Part shown: positions 33,969 through 44,758 of the stretch, in pieces
Position numbering within the stretch: the first letter of the stretch is position 1
Layout of the letters: the number at the start of each line of letters is the position of its first letter
NCBI GenBank assembly: GCA_038093515.1
Contig: JBBPSI010000001.1
Location: 784,317-848,316, forward strand
Reading direction: 5' to 3'
Length of the DNA: 64,000 nt
Origin: Butyriboletus loyo
Taxonomy: Eukaryota > Basidiomycota > Agaricomycetes > Boletales > Boletaceae
Translations under genes and position numbers: made by a program
Notes under the pieces: generated by a model
What the model saw: only the letters and a program-made list of their open reading frames with translations
Databases searched by the model: none
Told to the model about the DNA's origin: nothing

Positions 33969-36900
33969 ATGGCATCCACGAATGATGAACATCAAAGGTT
34001 TTTTAACAAGGTAAGCTCAAGTCTGTACGATCCAATTGCTGATCATTGATCAATTTCAGCTTAAACCAATCTGTGTACCCTTACTCGAGAAATCCCAACT
34101 TGTACCACCAAATGTCTCCGTCGTGTTGCAGCTCCTCTCTGCCCTGGAGGATACTCTGCGACAGCACTCTGAATCAGCGCTCTCCGCCAACCTCGCATCA
34201 TATGTATTTTTCCCTCTATCCACGATCTTACGCCGGAATCCGTCGAACAACATTCCTGACCAAGTAATGGAGAAACTCCTCAGAGTACTCGCAACTTTGT
34301 GTGGTTCGTGGTGGTGGACCGGCGAGCTGGAGGTCTGGAGCCAGATGTTCATGTTGTGCAGCTCCATCATTGGTAGTCTCGAGGGGAAGGGTAAAGGCAA
34401 AGATCGAAGTGATGAGACCAAGGAAGCTGCTGCACGATGTCTACTTGCGCTTCTCCGTGAACGAGCGGATTCAGAAGCACCACTCGAGGCCCAAGGTTCT
34501 TCTGCTCAACAACGTCTCGCTCAATTCCAAGCGCAAGCGCACTCCACGCGTTTCTTACCCGTAATAGGGCAGACTGTGGATTCCCTCCTGTTGACGGCCA
34601 AGTCACCTCACCGGGCCTTGCAATGCGTCTCTCTGGGATTATTGGACATAATCCTCAGGGTTTATGCGCCGACTCGCTTCATTCCATCAGTATTACCGGG
34701 TGTTGTCAGTACGATGACACGGCTCGCCCTCGCCTCCCAGCAAAACAAGAACTGGGCGAATGGAGAAATTGTTGCAGCGGCCCTTGTCGTCATACAGAAG
34801 GTAGTGGTGCTCTCTATCGGAGATGCCGTTTGTATTGCAGACGGGGCGATTCGCTGTGTGGTCGATCTCGAAGACTTTGCGCATTTCAACGATGCACCAG
34901 AGGCAGAGTTACAGCCAAGGATGTCGGTGCCTTACCTAGTCAACCGCACCTCTTCCTGGCTAAGGGCTTCTGCATCCCAGCTTCACATCGCATTGAATTC
35001 ACTCACTCCATTAGTCAATCATCCAACACCTTGTGCGTTGACTGCACTAGCCAACATGGCGAAAGAAGTTTTGGCTACGACCACATTGACACTTCCGCAA
35101 TCACAACCACTCTTGCTGTCGTGGCTACTCTCACTGTCCAGTTCGCCTTATCCCCAGGTTGCCGAGCTCGCAAATAGTTCCATCCGTGACCTTCTCTCGT
35201 GTGTTTCCGCGCGTCATTCACTACTACAGACCCTGGCGCACATTGCTAAAGATAGTCTTGGCTCTTTGCCTCGTTGGATCGGCTCTCAGGCGGATTCTAA
35301 AGTGGAACACGTCGCCGGTCAGGTGGAGGCAATCTGCCGACTAGCTCAATCCACTGCTTCAAAAGGCCTTGGGCTTTCGTCTCTCTCCTTGGGATTAAAT
35401 CTTCTCCTTGGTCCTAGCGGAGGCATTGAACGATGGGGCTGGACCTTACTTTCTGTCTTGGAGTTCAGAACTCCTCCTGTCACAGTTGATCATGCGCCTG
35501 GTGTACAACTCTTTCTGGAAGGTGACTCTGATTCAGCGGAGAGGATCACTTTTCCTGAAGTCTCATTCAAAAATGTCCTCTCGAGGTCCGCAAGTGATGC
35601 TCTCGCAAGGATGCTCAGAACACTAGGTTGCGCAAGCGGCGACAACTGCCTTTACGCCATCGAGTGGTTTGCCAGCACTGGGCGCACTTCCGAGTCGTGC
35701 ACCGCTGTGGCGGCTCTCTGGTGTGCAGGTCGACTGCTGGAAGGTGTCAGTGGTACTTTTCTCGACAATGAGGACCAACTCTCGCAGCGCGCGACCACAC
35801 ATAGCAAGCGACTCGAGAGGTTCGCTAGAGGACTTGCCCGAGACATCGCGGAACTGTGGACCATTGAACCCGCTGAGACCACGAATTCCCCATCTGACCT
35901 ACTGGACGATGATTCCCTCCCCCGAACGGAATTCACGAAGGGATTGGCCGTAATACGGGCTACGGCAAATATTGCGGAACCTCGTCGTTTCACACTCCCT
36001 GATTTAAATTTCCAACCTCTATTACACAAGACATTTTGCCTTCACCTTCTCGCGATCAGCGCCAGCATCTTACAAGCCAATTTCACCCCGCTTCTTGTAC
36101 ACGTCCTGTATCCCATCCTTCACTCTGTCGTCTCTTCAACACCACATCTCTCTCTCACTGCACTTGCCACTCTCACCTCTATCGCCAACGTGACCTCTTA
36201 TGCATCACCTGCGAACTTGTTATTCTCGCATTTTGACTATGCTCTTGACGCAGTATCCCGTCGGCTGGGCCGCCGATGGCTTGATGTGGACGCTACCAAG
36301 GTCTTGGTAATACTGGTCCGCCTAGTCGGGAGTGATGTTGTCCAGAAGGCAGGGGACGTAGTGGAAGAGTGTTTCGACAGACTTGACGAGTATCATGGAT
36401 ACGAAGTACTCGTCGAGGGCCTAGTGGAGGTGTTGGGAGAGGTCATCAAAGTTATTGAAGATGACGAGCTTCACGCCCAAGATGCACCTCAAGAAGACCC
36501 CCTCGTGCCGCTGAAAGTCCAGAGTCTTGATTCACTACTAGACTGGGTTTCTCATCGCAATGATCCCCCGCAGGAATATGATGACACCGACCATGGTCCT
36601 GCCCCTCACCAGGCCTGGGGTGACCTTAACAAAGGGGAGGGTGAAGGGGCAGAAGACGAGACCAAGCAAGAAAGTGGTCTTGGCCAGGAAGAGCCGCTCA
36701 CACTTGCGCAAGCTTTGGCAAAGCAAATGGTTTCACGATCAATCTATTTCCTCACTCATGGCTCACCTGTCATCCGGGCCAGGATTTTGCTACTCCTAAA
36801 ATCTGCTACACCTGTCCTGTCCGAATCCGCACTTCTCCCTTCTGTCCATCAAGCTTGGCCGTACATCCTGAACCGGCTCAATGACACCGAATTTTTCGTT

Positions 36901-37389
36901 GTCAGTGCTGCAGCAGCATTGGTCGAATCGTTAGTTAGCCATGTGGGTAGTTTCATGGGCCGGAGGATCTGGGATGACATCTGGCCCCGATTTACTACCA
37001 TCCTGACAAAACTCGAGGTCGCGGACGGACATAGCGCTCTCACACGTCGTGGTCGTGGTGCTGTCGGAACAGAATCAGCGTACACTCATTCACACCGCTT
37101 ATATCGATCAATCTTGAAGACCATGACGGCAGCAGTGACCGGGGTCCACATGCGAGATGCCTCAGGGTGGGAGGTTATCCTGATTTTCCGGCGCTTTCTG
37201 CACCGCGAGGCACACGAAGAACTTCAAGCATGTGCGAGAGAACTGTATACGGCGCTCAGGAACGGTAACGAAGACGCTGTCTGGCTAGCGCTCATGGCTA
37301 CATCGGGACGAGTGTTATGTGACGTTGCTTTCTTGAGAGATACCAAATGGGATATCGATAGCAATGTGACTCTCATCTTGAGAGAGTAA
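33969..37389 (+). CDS. TTI1: TTI1, HEAT-repeat subunit of the TTT complex
   Basis: Partner of Tel2 and Tti2, which matures and stabilises PI3K-like kinases (TOR, ATM/ATR family). Exon 1 (33969-34010) encodes MASTNDEHQRFFNK. A 49-base intron follows and then a very long second exon from 34060, for about 1120 residues. The protein is alpha-helical HEAT repeat throughout. Family blocks include FLPVIGQTVDSLLL, SLGLLDIILRVYAPTRFIP, LPSVHQAWPYILNRLND and SHRLYRSILKTM. An acidic Glu/Asp-rich loop occurs near residues 850-890. The single short intron contrasts with the intron-rich neighbours. Its stop is 38 bases from that of the dCMP deaminase, convergent. Confidence 0.91.
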
Positions 37390-37427
37390 TGCCACTTGTA
37401 ACTTGACGGGGCGGAACAACCGGAAGC

Positions 37428-38873
37428 TCATGGTGTGGCTGGTGGAACGTGGCGCCGTATTTCTACGCCTGCTTCTTTGAAGAGCCTGGCCGATGCCTCA
37501 TCTCTGCCATGATTTCTTAGAAGCAGAATAATTAAATGTGAAGCAAATACATACACTTTGTAGCTTAGGTTGTAAACAACCATCTTAACGCCGCACTGTA
37601 TTATTTTGATAGTGCACTTAAGGCATGGGCATCTGAAGTTATGAGGTTAGGATCCATAACGCAAAGCAATGACGGCTGCGCGAACGTATTGCAATACAAT
37701 ATCGCGCTAGTTCCCACTCGGTCACGACCTGCCTCTAGGAGGGCATTTTCTTCCGCATGCAGGCATAGGCACTCGACGTCACAAGTGCTTGAACTTTGGT
37801 TGCACTGTGCACAACCACCTGAATCCACAGTCAATAAAAACAAATAGAGCCTGACTGGTATTCCTCGCCGTCATGGCAGTTTGTCACACCGCGCGGGGTG
37901 CCATTGTATCTGAAGCAAGTCTGGTCGGATATGATCTTTTGCTGAAACCCACGAATGACTTACCCTGTGGCAACGATGCGATTATCACGGACCAAGATAG
38001 CACCGACTCGTCGCTTCATGCAATTTGAACGCTGAGATGCTAGCTCAGCAAGCGTCTGGGAACGGGGTAGTCAGTTTCGGATAAGCGCGCCGAAGGATGT
38101 TCCGTGCCATAAAATACGTATCCCACTTGGGACGCAACCGTTCGGCATTTGACATATCCAGCGAATCTAGGTGAAGATGTAGCTCCGACAAGGACTGGAA
38201 TGTGTTGATGATGCTGAGCTTCACAAGATGGCTCATTCCGCGAAGACTCGGACCCGACAATGGTGTTTGATTTGAGCTCGGCGAATTCACATCGATTCCG
38301 AAGACACACTCGTCGTCTTGCCGAACAAATTCCTCCAATGGTGGAGAACCTGGGCTGAGGTTGTTTCTAGTATGGCTTAGAGACAGTCTCCCAGGAAGAC
38401 GTACCCCTGTAATCGATGGTAACGCTGTAGCAAGGGGGCATCTACGCTCACAAGCAGAAAGAAGGGTCGCTTAGCGAAAAGGTTGACAAGGGAACTGGAG
38501 GTCAGGTCAACTGTCACAAAATTCTTTCGCCAATTTCGGGTAACATGGTTGAGAAGTTTCTCGGGAGAAACAAATGTCGCAGGATGGGAACGGTCAGGGA
38601 ATGCTGAGAACACTGGGGAATTCATATTGAGAAAAGATTGGGTTTCGGAAGTATCCACCGGGGATCCCGAAGTTTCAGATATATGTACGGCCGACGTTTG
38701 AGCCTCAGGCGTGGCAATGTGAGGCTATGCCCAACGCATGATACTGAACTGCCAGACTTACCTCAACGAGATCTTTCTGAGCGAGGTGCACTGAAGCGAA
38801 GCCTTTGGAGACGAGGTAGTCCTCAATCGCTGATTTACCGGCAGCCCGTGTGCCTACGATGGCTATGAACATT
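37428..38873 (-). CDS. DCD1: Deoxycytidylate deaminase with N-terminal P-loop-like extension
   Basis: Zinc enzyme converting dCMP to dUMP for dTMP synthesis. The C-terminal deaminase has MKRRVGAILVRDNRIVATGY, NGTPRG, then the zinc motif HAEENALLEAGRD and the Cys pair in CPCLKCTIKIIQCG, completed over an intron whose acceptor precedes ATGCCC near 37622. It ends YNLSYKVDEASARLFKEAG. The N-terminal part begins MFIAIVGTRAAGKSAIEDYL, a Walker A-like GTRAAGKS typical of fungal Dcd1 proteins, which carry a nucleotide-kinase-like N-terminal domain. About 350 residues. Multiple small introns. Confidence 0.92.
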
Positions 38874-39055
38874 GCAGTGAACCGGTGCAGGTGATAGAAC
38901 AACGAAAGGGCAAGAGTTTATCTGACACTTGACCAAAGATGGTACTACGTATGTCTACATATCACGAGGCAAAAAGGTACTCGAGCAAAAACATTTGAAA
39001 GGCAGTGTCCAAGCCATTTTTCCAACCTCCTCGGCATCTTCTTCATGGCACCCTC

Positions 39056-40062
39056 CTATCCAGTCGTTAACGTCACGCGAGGCTTCGGACGTGCTGGCTG
39101 AGAGGAACTTGACCCGTTCTTTTTTGCTGCTGCTCTTGCTTTCGACCGTTGTTCTCTCGCGCCTTTCATGTCTTTTGGAGCAGTTGTGCGGAGCTGCTTG
39201 ATATGCGTGGGCACAAGTTGTGGAGTACCCTGGGTGTTTGAGGGGCAGAGCCAAGGGGCGCTGAGAGTGGGAATGGATTCTAGAATGTCCCGGGTTGTTT
39301 CGGATATGGGAGAGCCGTGCTGTAGAAGCGAGAGACGTGAGTGATGGAAGACACTAGTTGCAGTTATGGTCCCATACTCGGAATGCAACGACGGCAGCTC
39401 TGCGGACACCGAGAATCTGGGAAATTGTGGGTTCGGAACCCTTTGGTAGCGGAACCAATTTGATTGATTGGGTTACATTCTTGGGGGAGTTGCACCCGGC
39501 CACCAGACATGGTATATGATCGACTAACGCGGATGGGTCAACGTCGGCGCAACAGACAAACACGACTACTATTGGGGACGACGCTAAACGTGGTGACAGT
39601 TGATCGCCGTTCTGTGAAGAGCTATCCACAACGACATGTTTGCGTGTGGCGCGAAGCTGAAATTCTAGCGCCCTGGTCACTGCATTGATTCCGATAACGA
39701 GATGTGGTGAAGCGCCGGACACGCGGTCTGCACCCTCTTGATGAACCTCGGGGATGTCCACATTCGCTTGTTGGCCAGGATGCGTCGTTTTCTGTAACGA
39801 TCTTCGAGAAGAATGGATGCGCGGAGAAATGTTCTCAAGGACGGCCACGAGGCGAGCCAGAACAACATTCTGAACGTTCATTGGGACCGACGGCCTGGGG
39901 ATGATTGGCCGTGGACTTGAATGGGACTGGAACGGAAGCGTACCAACATATCTGAAAGGGGTTCTGCAGGACGCTCTTGAACACAGGCTTGCGCTCCAAA
40001 GCGGCACGGACCTTGGCACGATTAGATAGGTGATTGTGAGGACGAGCCAGTTGTGGAATCAT
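39056..40062 (-). CDS. POP3: RNase P/MRP subunit POP3-like
   Basis: L7Ae-fold protein of RNase P and RNase MRP, acting in tRNA and rRNA processing. Blocks are KVRAALERKPVFKSVLQNPF, then an intron joins QICW to PSVPMNVQNVVLARLVAV. Then come LVIGINAVTRALE, VVVFVCCADVDPSALVDHIP, VKLVPLPKGSE-like sequence and LGVRRAAVVAFR. A final intron with donor at the end of AFR leads to HGSPISETTRDILESIPTLS. The C-terminus THIKQLRTTAPKDMKG is basic and ends in a Ser/Lys/Pro-rich tail. The start is uncertain: ATG 40062 gives MIPQLARPHNHL; an in-frame ATG lies about 45 bases upstream. Confidence 0.83.
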
Positions 40063-40534
40063 AGTAATAGTAATACAGTGGCAGGTCACGGAACGACTCG
40101 GAGTCTCGGGCATACCGCGTTTGGTAACCACGTACATGTCAAACGCTACGGTGTATGTACATGTACGGAAGTGTATAATAGAACGAGGGCGGCGAAGCTG
40201 TGTGTGACGGACGAAAATACTTACTAGCGGGCGATGCAGAAGCAGAAAGAAACAGGGCTATATACTTGCGCCGGGGCATGCAGGAAGAGAGATATTGTTG
40301 CCAACTCGCTTAAAGTTCATAGACGGGGCTTGGCCTAGCCTACAAGGGCAGACGCCCATCAGACAAATCTTGGCAGTAGCACACTGGAACCAGATTCCCC
40401 TGCCCGAACCGTGGCCATGTCGTCTAGAAGCTCCCCCCGGAATGTACAGCCCTAGTTAATCCCATGCCACTGCTTCTACAGCAAGTGGCTTCGCTAATCA
40501 ACAAACCATTCCGTCAAAAGCATCATCCCGCTCC
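40063..40534. other. Divergent intergenic region between POP3 and amidase
   Basis: This 472-base gap contains short TATATA-like runs near 40257-40262 and no persuasive coding frame. It may include an upstream POP3 exon that I could not define. No RNA gene was recognised. Confidence 0.45.
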
Positions 40535-42453
40535 ATGGCTACCTGTGTTCGGCGCTCGCACCACCACACCATGACGATGCTTCACACATCGTCCCTACCG
40601 GTTACAGATGTGGCCGCCCGCAAGCAGCGCGATCGCACAGAGAATCTGCGCCAATTCGCTTCTGCTGCTAACTATGACCCCAAGCCTCATCTCAACGTTG
40701 TCAACGTTCAAGCATACCCCCAAGCGACACTCACCGACAAGCAGAGGGCAATCGTAAACTGCGACGCCACAGCCATCGTCGAACTCATCCGGAAAGGCGT
40801 TTATACGTCAACCGAAGTCTTGGCAGCAATTGTCACAGTCGCAATCCGCGCTAACGACGTGACCAATTGTCTGTCGGAATCTTGTCTCAAGGACGCTTTT
40901 GAAAGAGCTGCAGAGCTGGATCGGCATCTAAAGGAGACCGAACAAGTCGTCGGACCACTCCATGGTCTACCGGTCTCGATCAAGGACCACATCAATGTAA
41001 AGGGTCTGGACACATCAACTGGCTACACCGGTAAGTATAGCACCCTTTTTGTCACACAGGACGGCGACTTACCCTTTGTTCAGCTTGGGCGTACAGGACA
41101 GTCGCAGACAACGATGCCCTTGTGGTCGACATCCTAAGAAGATCAGGAGCCATAATATATGTTAAAACTCAAAACCCTCAAACCTTGCTCGTAAGCAAAC
41201 AACCTGTATGGCTGATCAATCAAAGATTCACATTCTTTCCAGTCGTTGGAGACAAATAATAACATCTTTGGACGGACTGTCAATCCGTACAACCGAAAGC
41301 TGACTTGCGGAGGCAGCAGCGGGGGAGAGGGTGCCCTCATTGCTTGCCGCGGAAGCGTTCTCGGGGTCGGCACAGATATCGGTGGAAGTATCAGGATCCC
41401 TGCAGCATATTGCGGTTTGTATGGCCTGAAAGGCTCGGTTGCCCGCCTGCCTCATTCCGGGCTCGTTGGTTCACACGATGGTATGGATGCGATCGTAGGC
41501 TGTGTGGGACCACTAGCCAGATCAGCGAGAGACCTTGAACTTTTCTGCAAAGTGATGCTGGATGCCGAGCCATGGCTTTTTGAGCCGCCGCTCCTCGAGA
41601 TGCCATGGAAAGCAGGCATCGCACGGGGGCAAGGTCTACCCGAAAAGCTAACTATAGCCATGCTCTACGACGATGGCGTCGTGGCTCCGCATCCACCAAT
41701 CACGCAAGCAATCAAGAGATACGAGGCAAAACTAAGGAAAGCTGGCCACGAAGTCGTGGTGTGGGAGCCATTGGACCATCAGAAGGGGTGGGAATTGATC
41801 GTGAGAACCACTTGGGCCAGAGTTTCAATCAGCGTGCTGACGATGCTGTTCAGTTGAAGCTTTACTTCCTGGATGGCGGCGCAGAGTACTGGAAAGTTCT
41901 TCATGCTGGAGAGGAGCCACCCGTTCCTCAAACTGAATGGATACTCGATCAGATTCGGGATCCTCGTCCTTTAACCGTTGACGAGATATTTCGTTTGAAC
42001 GTTGAACGTGAAACCTTCCGCGCGAAGGCTTTGGAACATTGGAATGCGACTAGGGGTCCCACAGGTCGTCCTGTGGATGCAATCCTATGCCCCGTTGCAC
42101 CAACACTGGCCCCACCCCACGACACGACTTGCTGGTGGGCGTATTCATCGCATTGGAACTTGTTGGACCTCCCAGCTGTCGTGTTTCCTGTGGGCCAGTA
42201 CTCGGCTTCCCAGTTCCCTTCACTACATTATTTCCCGCACGCACCAAGGAACGAGATAGAAGAGCGCATCGCCGGACAGTGGGACCCGTCCACGTATGAC
42301 AACGCCCCTATCAGTCTGCAGCTCATTGGGCGTAGACACAACGAAGAGCGGTTGCTGGCTATTTTGAAGGTAATCGAGGATATCGTTCCCTCCAACGTTC
42401 CCGGTGGCTGGGTGAAAGGCGGAGTGAATGGAACAAATGGCACTGATACGTAG
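40535..42453 (+). CDS. Amidase signature family enzyme (acetamidase-like)
   Basis: Hydrolyses a carboxamide; similar fungal enzymes act on acetamide and related amides. The Ser-cisSer-Lys triad is intact: Lys in LPVSIKDHINVKG, cis-Ser in GGSSGGEGAL and nucleophile Ser in GVGTDIGGSIRIPA. Also seen are YGLKGSVARLPHSG, GPLARSARDLELF, LDAILCPVAPTLAPPH-like sequence and APISLQLIGRRHNEERLL near the end. Introns lie at about 41030-41083, 41188-41242 and 41802-41854; the last joins ELI to LKLYFLDGGAEYW. A second in-frame ATG at 40571 is possible. Substrate not predictable from the sequence. Confidence 0.9.
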
Positions 42454-43400
42454 CAGGCATTGGTAGTTGAGCCGGATATGTACCATATCGCTTGTCAATG
42501 AGGGGCTTGGCTCGTGGTCATTTCTGCTATGGGGCTTAGCGGCACCCGTTGTCGCCTTCGCCCTGTGGGATGGGTGATCAACAGTCAAGGAGCTACTACA
42601 TTTTGGACCATCGTGATAGTCCAAGTGTCGTTTTAGTGTTTGACGTGCATCAGGAAAACGTACATATGGCCCTTCAAATTTGACACACCTTTCGTCACTT
42701 TCGGCTCCGATTTCATCACTTTTGGTCCTTGTGGTCCCAAGCTGGGTAAGGCCATGCCTTCGACGACATACACATGACCTAAGGTAAGTATGGAAAGGGC
42801 TAAAGAAGGGCGTGTACCAGTGGCCAAATGATTACAAGTGCGCTCAGCCACAGACACCAGCGCTCCGTGCTTTATGAGCTTTTGATAAACAAACCCATGG
42901 CGCGTCCCAAACTCATCCTGTCAAGTCTCGGTCGCAGGGCAGCACGGTCCATTCTCTCATCGCTCACCAAGAAAATCTTCCGAGGTAACGTCATCTTGGC
43001 CGCATCACCGAGTAATATTCTGTATTGGCACTTCGTAGTGTTTCTGTAGCGCTGGAGGGTTGGCTAAACGTTGATTTCCAGGCAAGACAACCACCGCCTG
43101 CTTCTTGCGATGCCACACGATTCCCGGTATATCATCCGTGGCTCCTTAACGTTGCTCGTCGGTCCACCATTTATCGGATTTATTGTGCCAAACGCCGGAG
43201 CCACTCATCGTTGCCGACGTTCCATTATCACCCTTGGTTGGTGCAGGATGGCTCGGACGTTCTATTCAAGCGGTTCCATGGAGTCGGGAATGATACTATT
43301 CACCGTTCCATCCAGCTCTTGAGTGCTTTCCGGTATAGTCTCCTCATATAAAAAGCGGAAGGGTGTGGCCATCCTCATAGCACCACCGAGTTCCTCAGTC
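42454..43400. other. Intergenic region, no confident gene
   Basis: This 947-base gap lies between two plus-strand genes. An ATG at 42897 opens a basic MARPKLILSSLGRRAARS peptide with a donor at 42985. Joining it to 43082 gives only 51 codons ending at 43149. Another frame (43071-43322) has a hydrophobic stretch, RGSLTLLVGPPFIGFIVP. Neither is convincing alone; this may be a decayed gene or an upstream exon of the GNAT gene. A weak 21-base tandem repeat lies at 42690-42731. Confidence 0.35.
43346..43353 (+). promoter_or_regulatory. TATA box
   Basis: ATATAAAA lies 47 bases upstream of the GNAT gene start codon. This is a good TATA match and implies a short 5' leader, which supports the ATG at 43401 as the start. 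Confidence 0.5.
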
Positions 43401-44549
43401 ATGTCTAGTGTCCCCCCTTCTCGAGCATGCGCATACAACCATGCTTCTGACCTTCCAACCGAATTCTGGGACACGTTGATGCAGAACGAAGCGGCTGCAA
43501 ATATAATTCTCCCGTTTGCGAGGAAGGCATTGGACTTCCCCCGCGAAGGCAGCAGCAGCCAGCTGTGGATCATCCTATACGATGAAACTAGCAACGACGC
43601 CGAGTTCCTGCTTTCTTGCACCAAGGGACCATTGGGAAACTACCCAGTTTTTATATTCACTCCCAGATCATCCGATCAACTCGCGCTGGATGGCAATAAT
43701 CTGGCTGCTTCTTTGTTACAACTTGTCCTTTGTCTGCTGAAGCAGGTTCCTCCCCAAAGGGTATTTTCCGTGTTTTCCATTGCAACAGTGGCAGAAAATT
43801 TTGCCAAAATATTCGAAGAACATGCGCACGGAATTCAGGCTCTCGAGGATCCGCATTACGACGCTACCTTCACTTTTTGCACCAGCAGGACGCTCAACAA
43901 GTCCTCGGTTTCGTTTTTCCCTTTTCCAGAACCCGAGGACATCCTCATCGCTCTCTGTCGTGCGGACATTTCCCATCTGGAAGGGATCAAAGCCCTGTGC
44001 AAAGGATTTTCCTTCACTTCGGTGAGTGCTAACTACATTATGTGGTGTACGAATCACAATGTTTTCTGTACCGATAGCCGCCTTATATACTTGATGACGA
44101 ACGTGCAGAGTTGGAGGCGATGACGTTGATTTCGAATCAGCAGGTTTGGGTGCATATGATCAAGAGGGGGAACGAAGAGTGGGAGACTGCATGCCTTGTT
44201 GCCACAACCAGAGAGTCGGAAAATGTGACAACGGTCACCAAGGTTTTCACAGCAGAGCATTGGAGGGGTCGTGGCTGTGCGGCACGGCTTCTGCACCGTG
44301 TCTGTCAAGAGTGAGTGTCTGCGACTTACGTGCTCTCCATTATTCTGATTCTCTGCTAGCATTCTCCAGAAAAAGGAGCGCGTTGTTCTTTATGTCGGGA
44401 ATGGAGATTTGACGAAGATGGCGTCTGCGCGCAGAGTATACCACAGGATCGGCTTCCAAGGCCTCGATCCACAGCAAGAACAGAAAGTGGAAGACGTGGA
44501 AAGATGGATCGAGATTGGCTTCAAGGAAACTACTTTGGGTTATTGGTGA
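43401..44549 (+). CDS. GNAT-fold N-acetyltransferase-like protein
   Basis: The C-terminal part has the acetyl-CoA binding motif A of GNAT enzymes: VTKVFTAEHWRGRGCAARLL followed by HRVCQE, then, after an intron, KKERVVLYVGNGDLTKMASARRVYHRIGF, the usual beta5-alpha4 region. The N-terminal 200 residues (MSSVPPSRACAYNHAS to ALCKGFSFTS) form a poorly conserved domain rich in hydrophobic helices. Introns lie at about 44022-44078 and 44311-44360. The protein ends FKETTLGYW. The substrate cannot be named. It is convergent with the FBXO21-like gene. Confidence 0.8.
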
Positions 44550-44758
44550 TCGTCCCTTTCCCAGACTCCTAGTCGACGCTTCTCTCCAGCTTGTAAGCTG
44601 GAGCAATTTTCATATGTAGACCAATTGTTCGGACTGACTGCTTGTCTTCCTCATACATACCTTTGTTTCCCCGACAGCTGAATGAGGGGTTGTATTCATA
44701 GTACTTGTACATATACACCAGAATCGACCTCGTTTCCCACCGTGGATCAACCTGGATG

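Noticed and set aside
42690..42731. 21-base tandem repeat
   Set aside because: Only about two thirds of positions match, so it could be chance.
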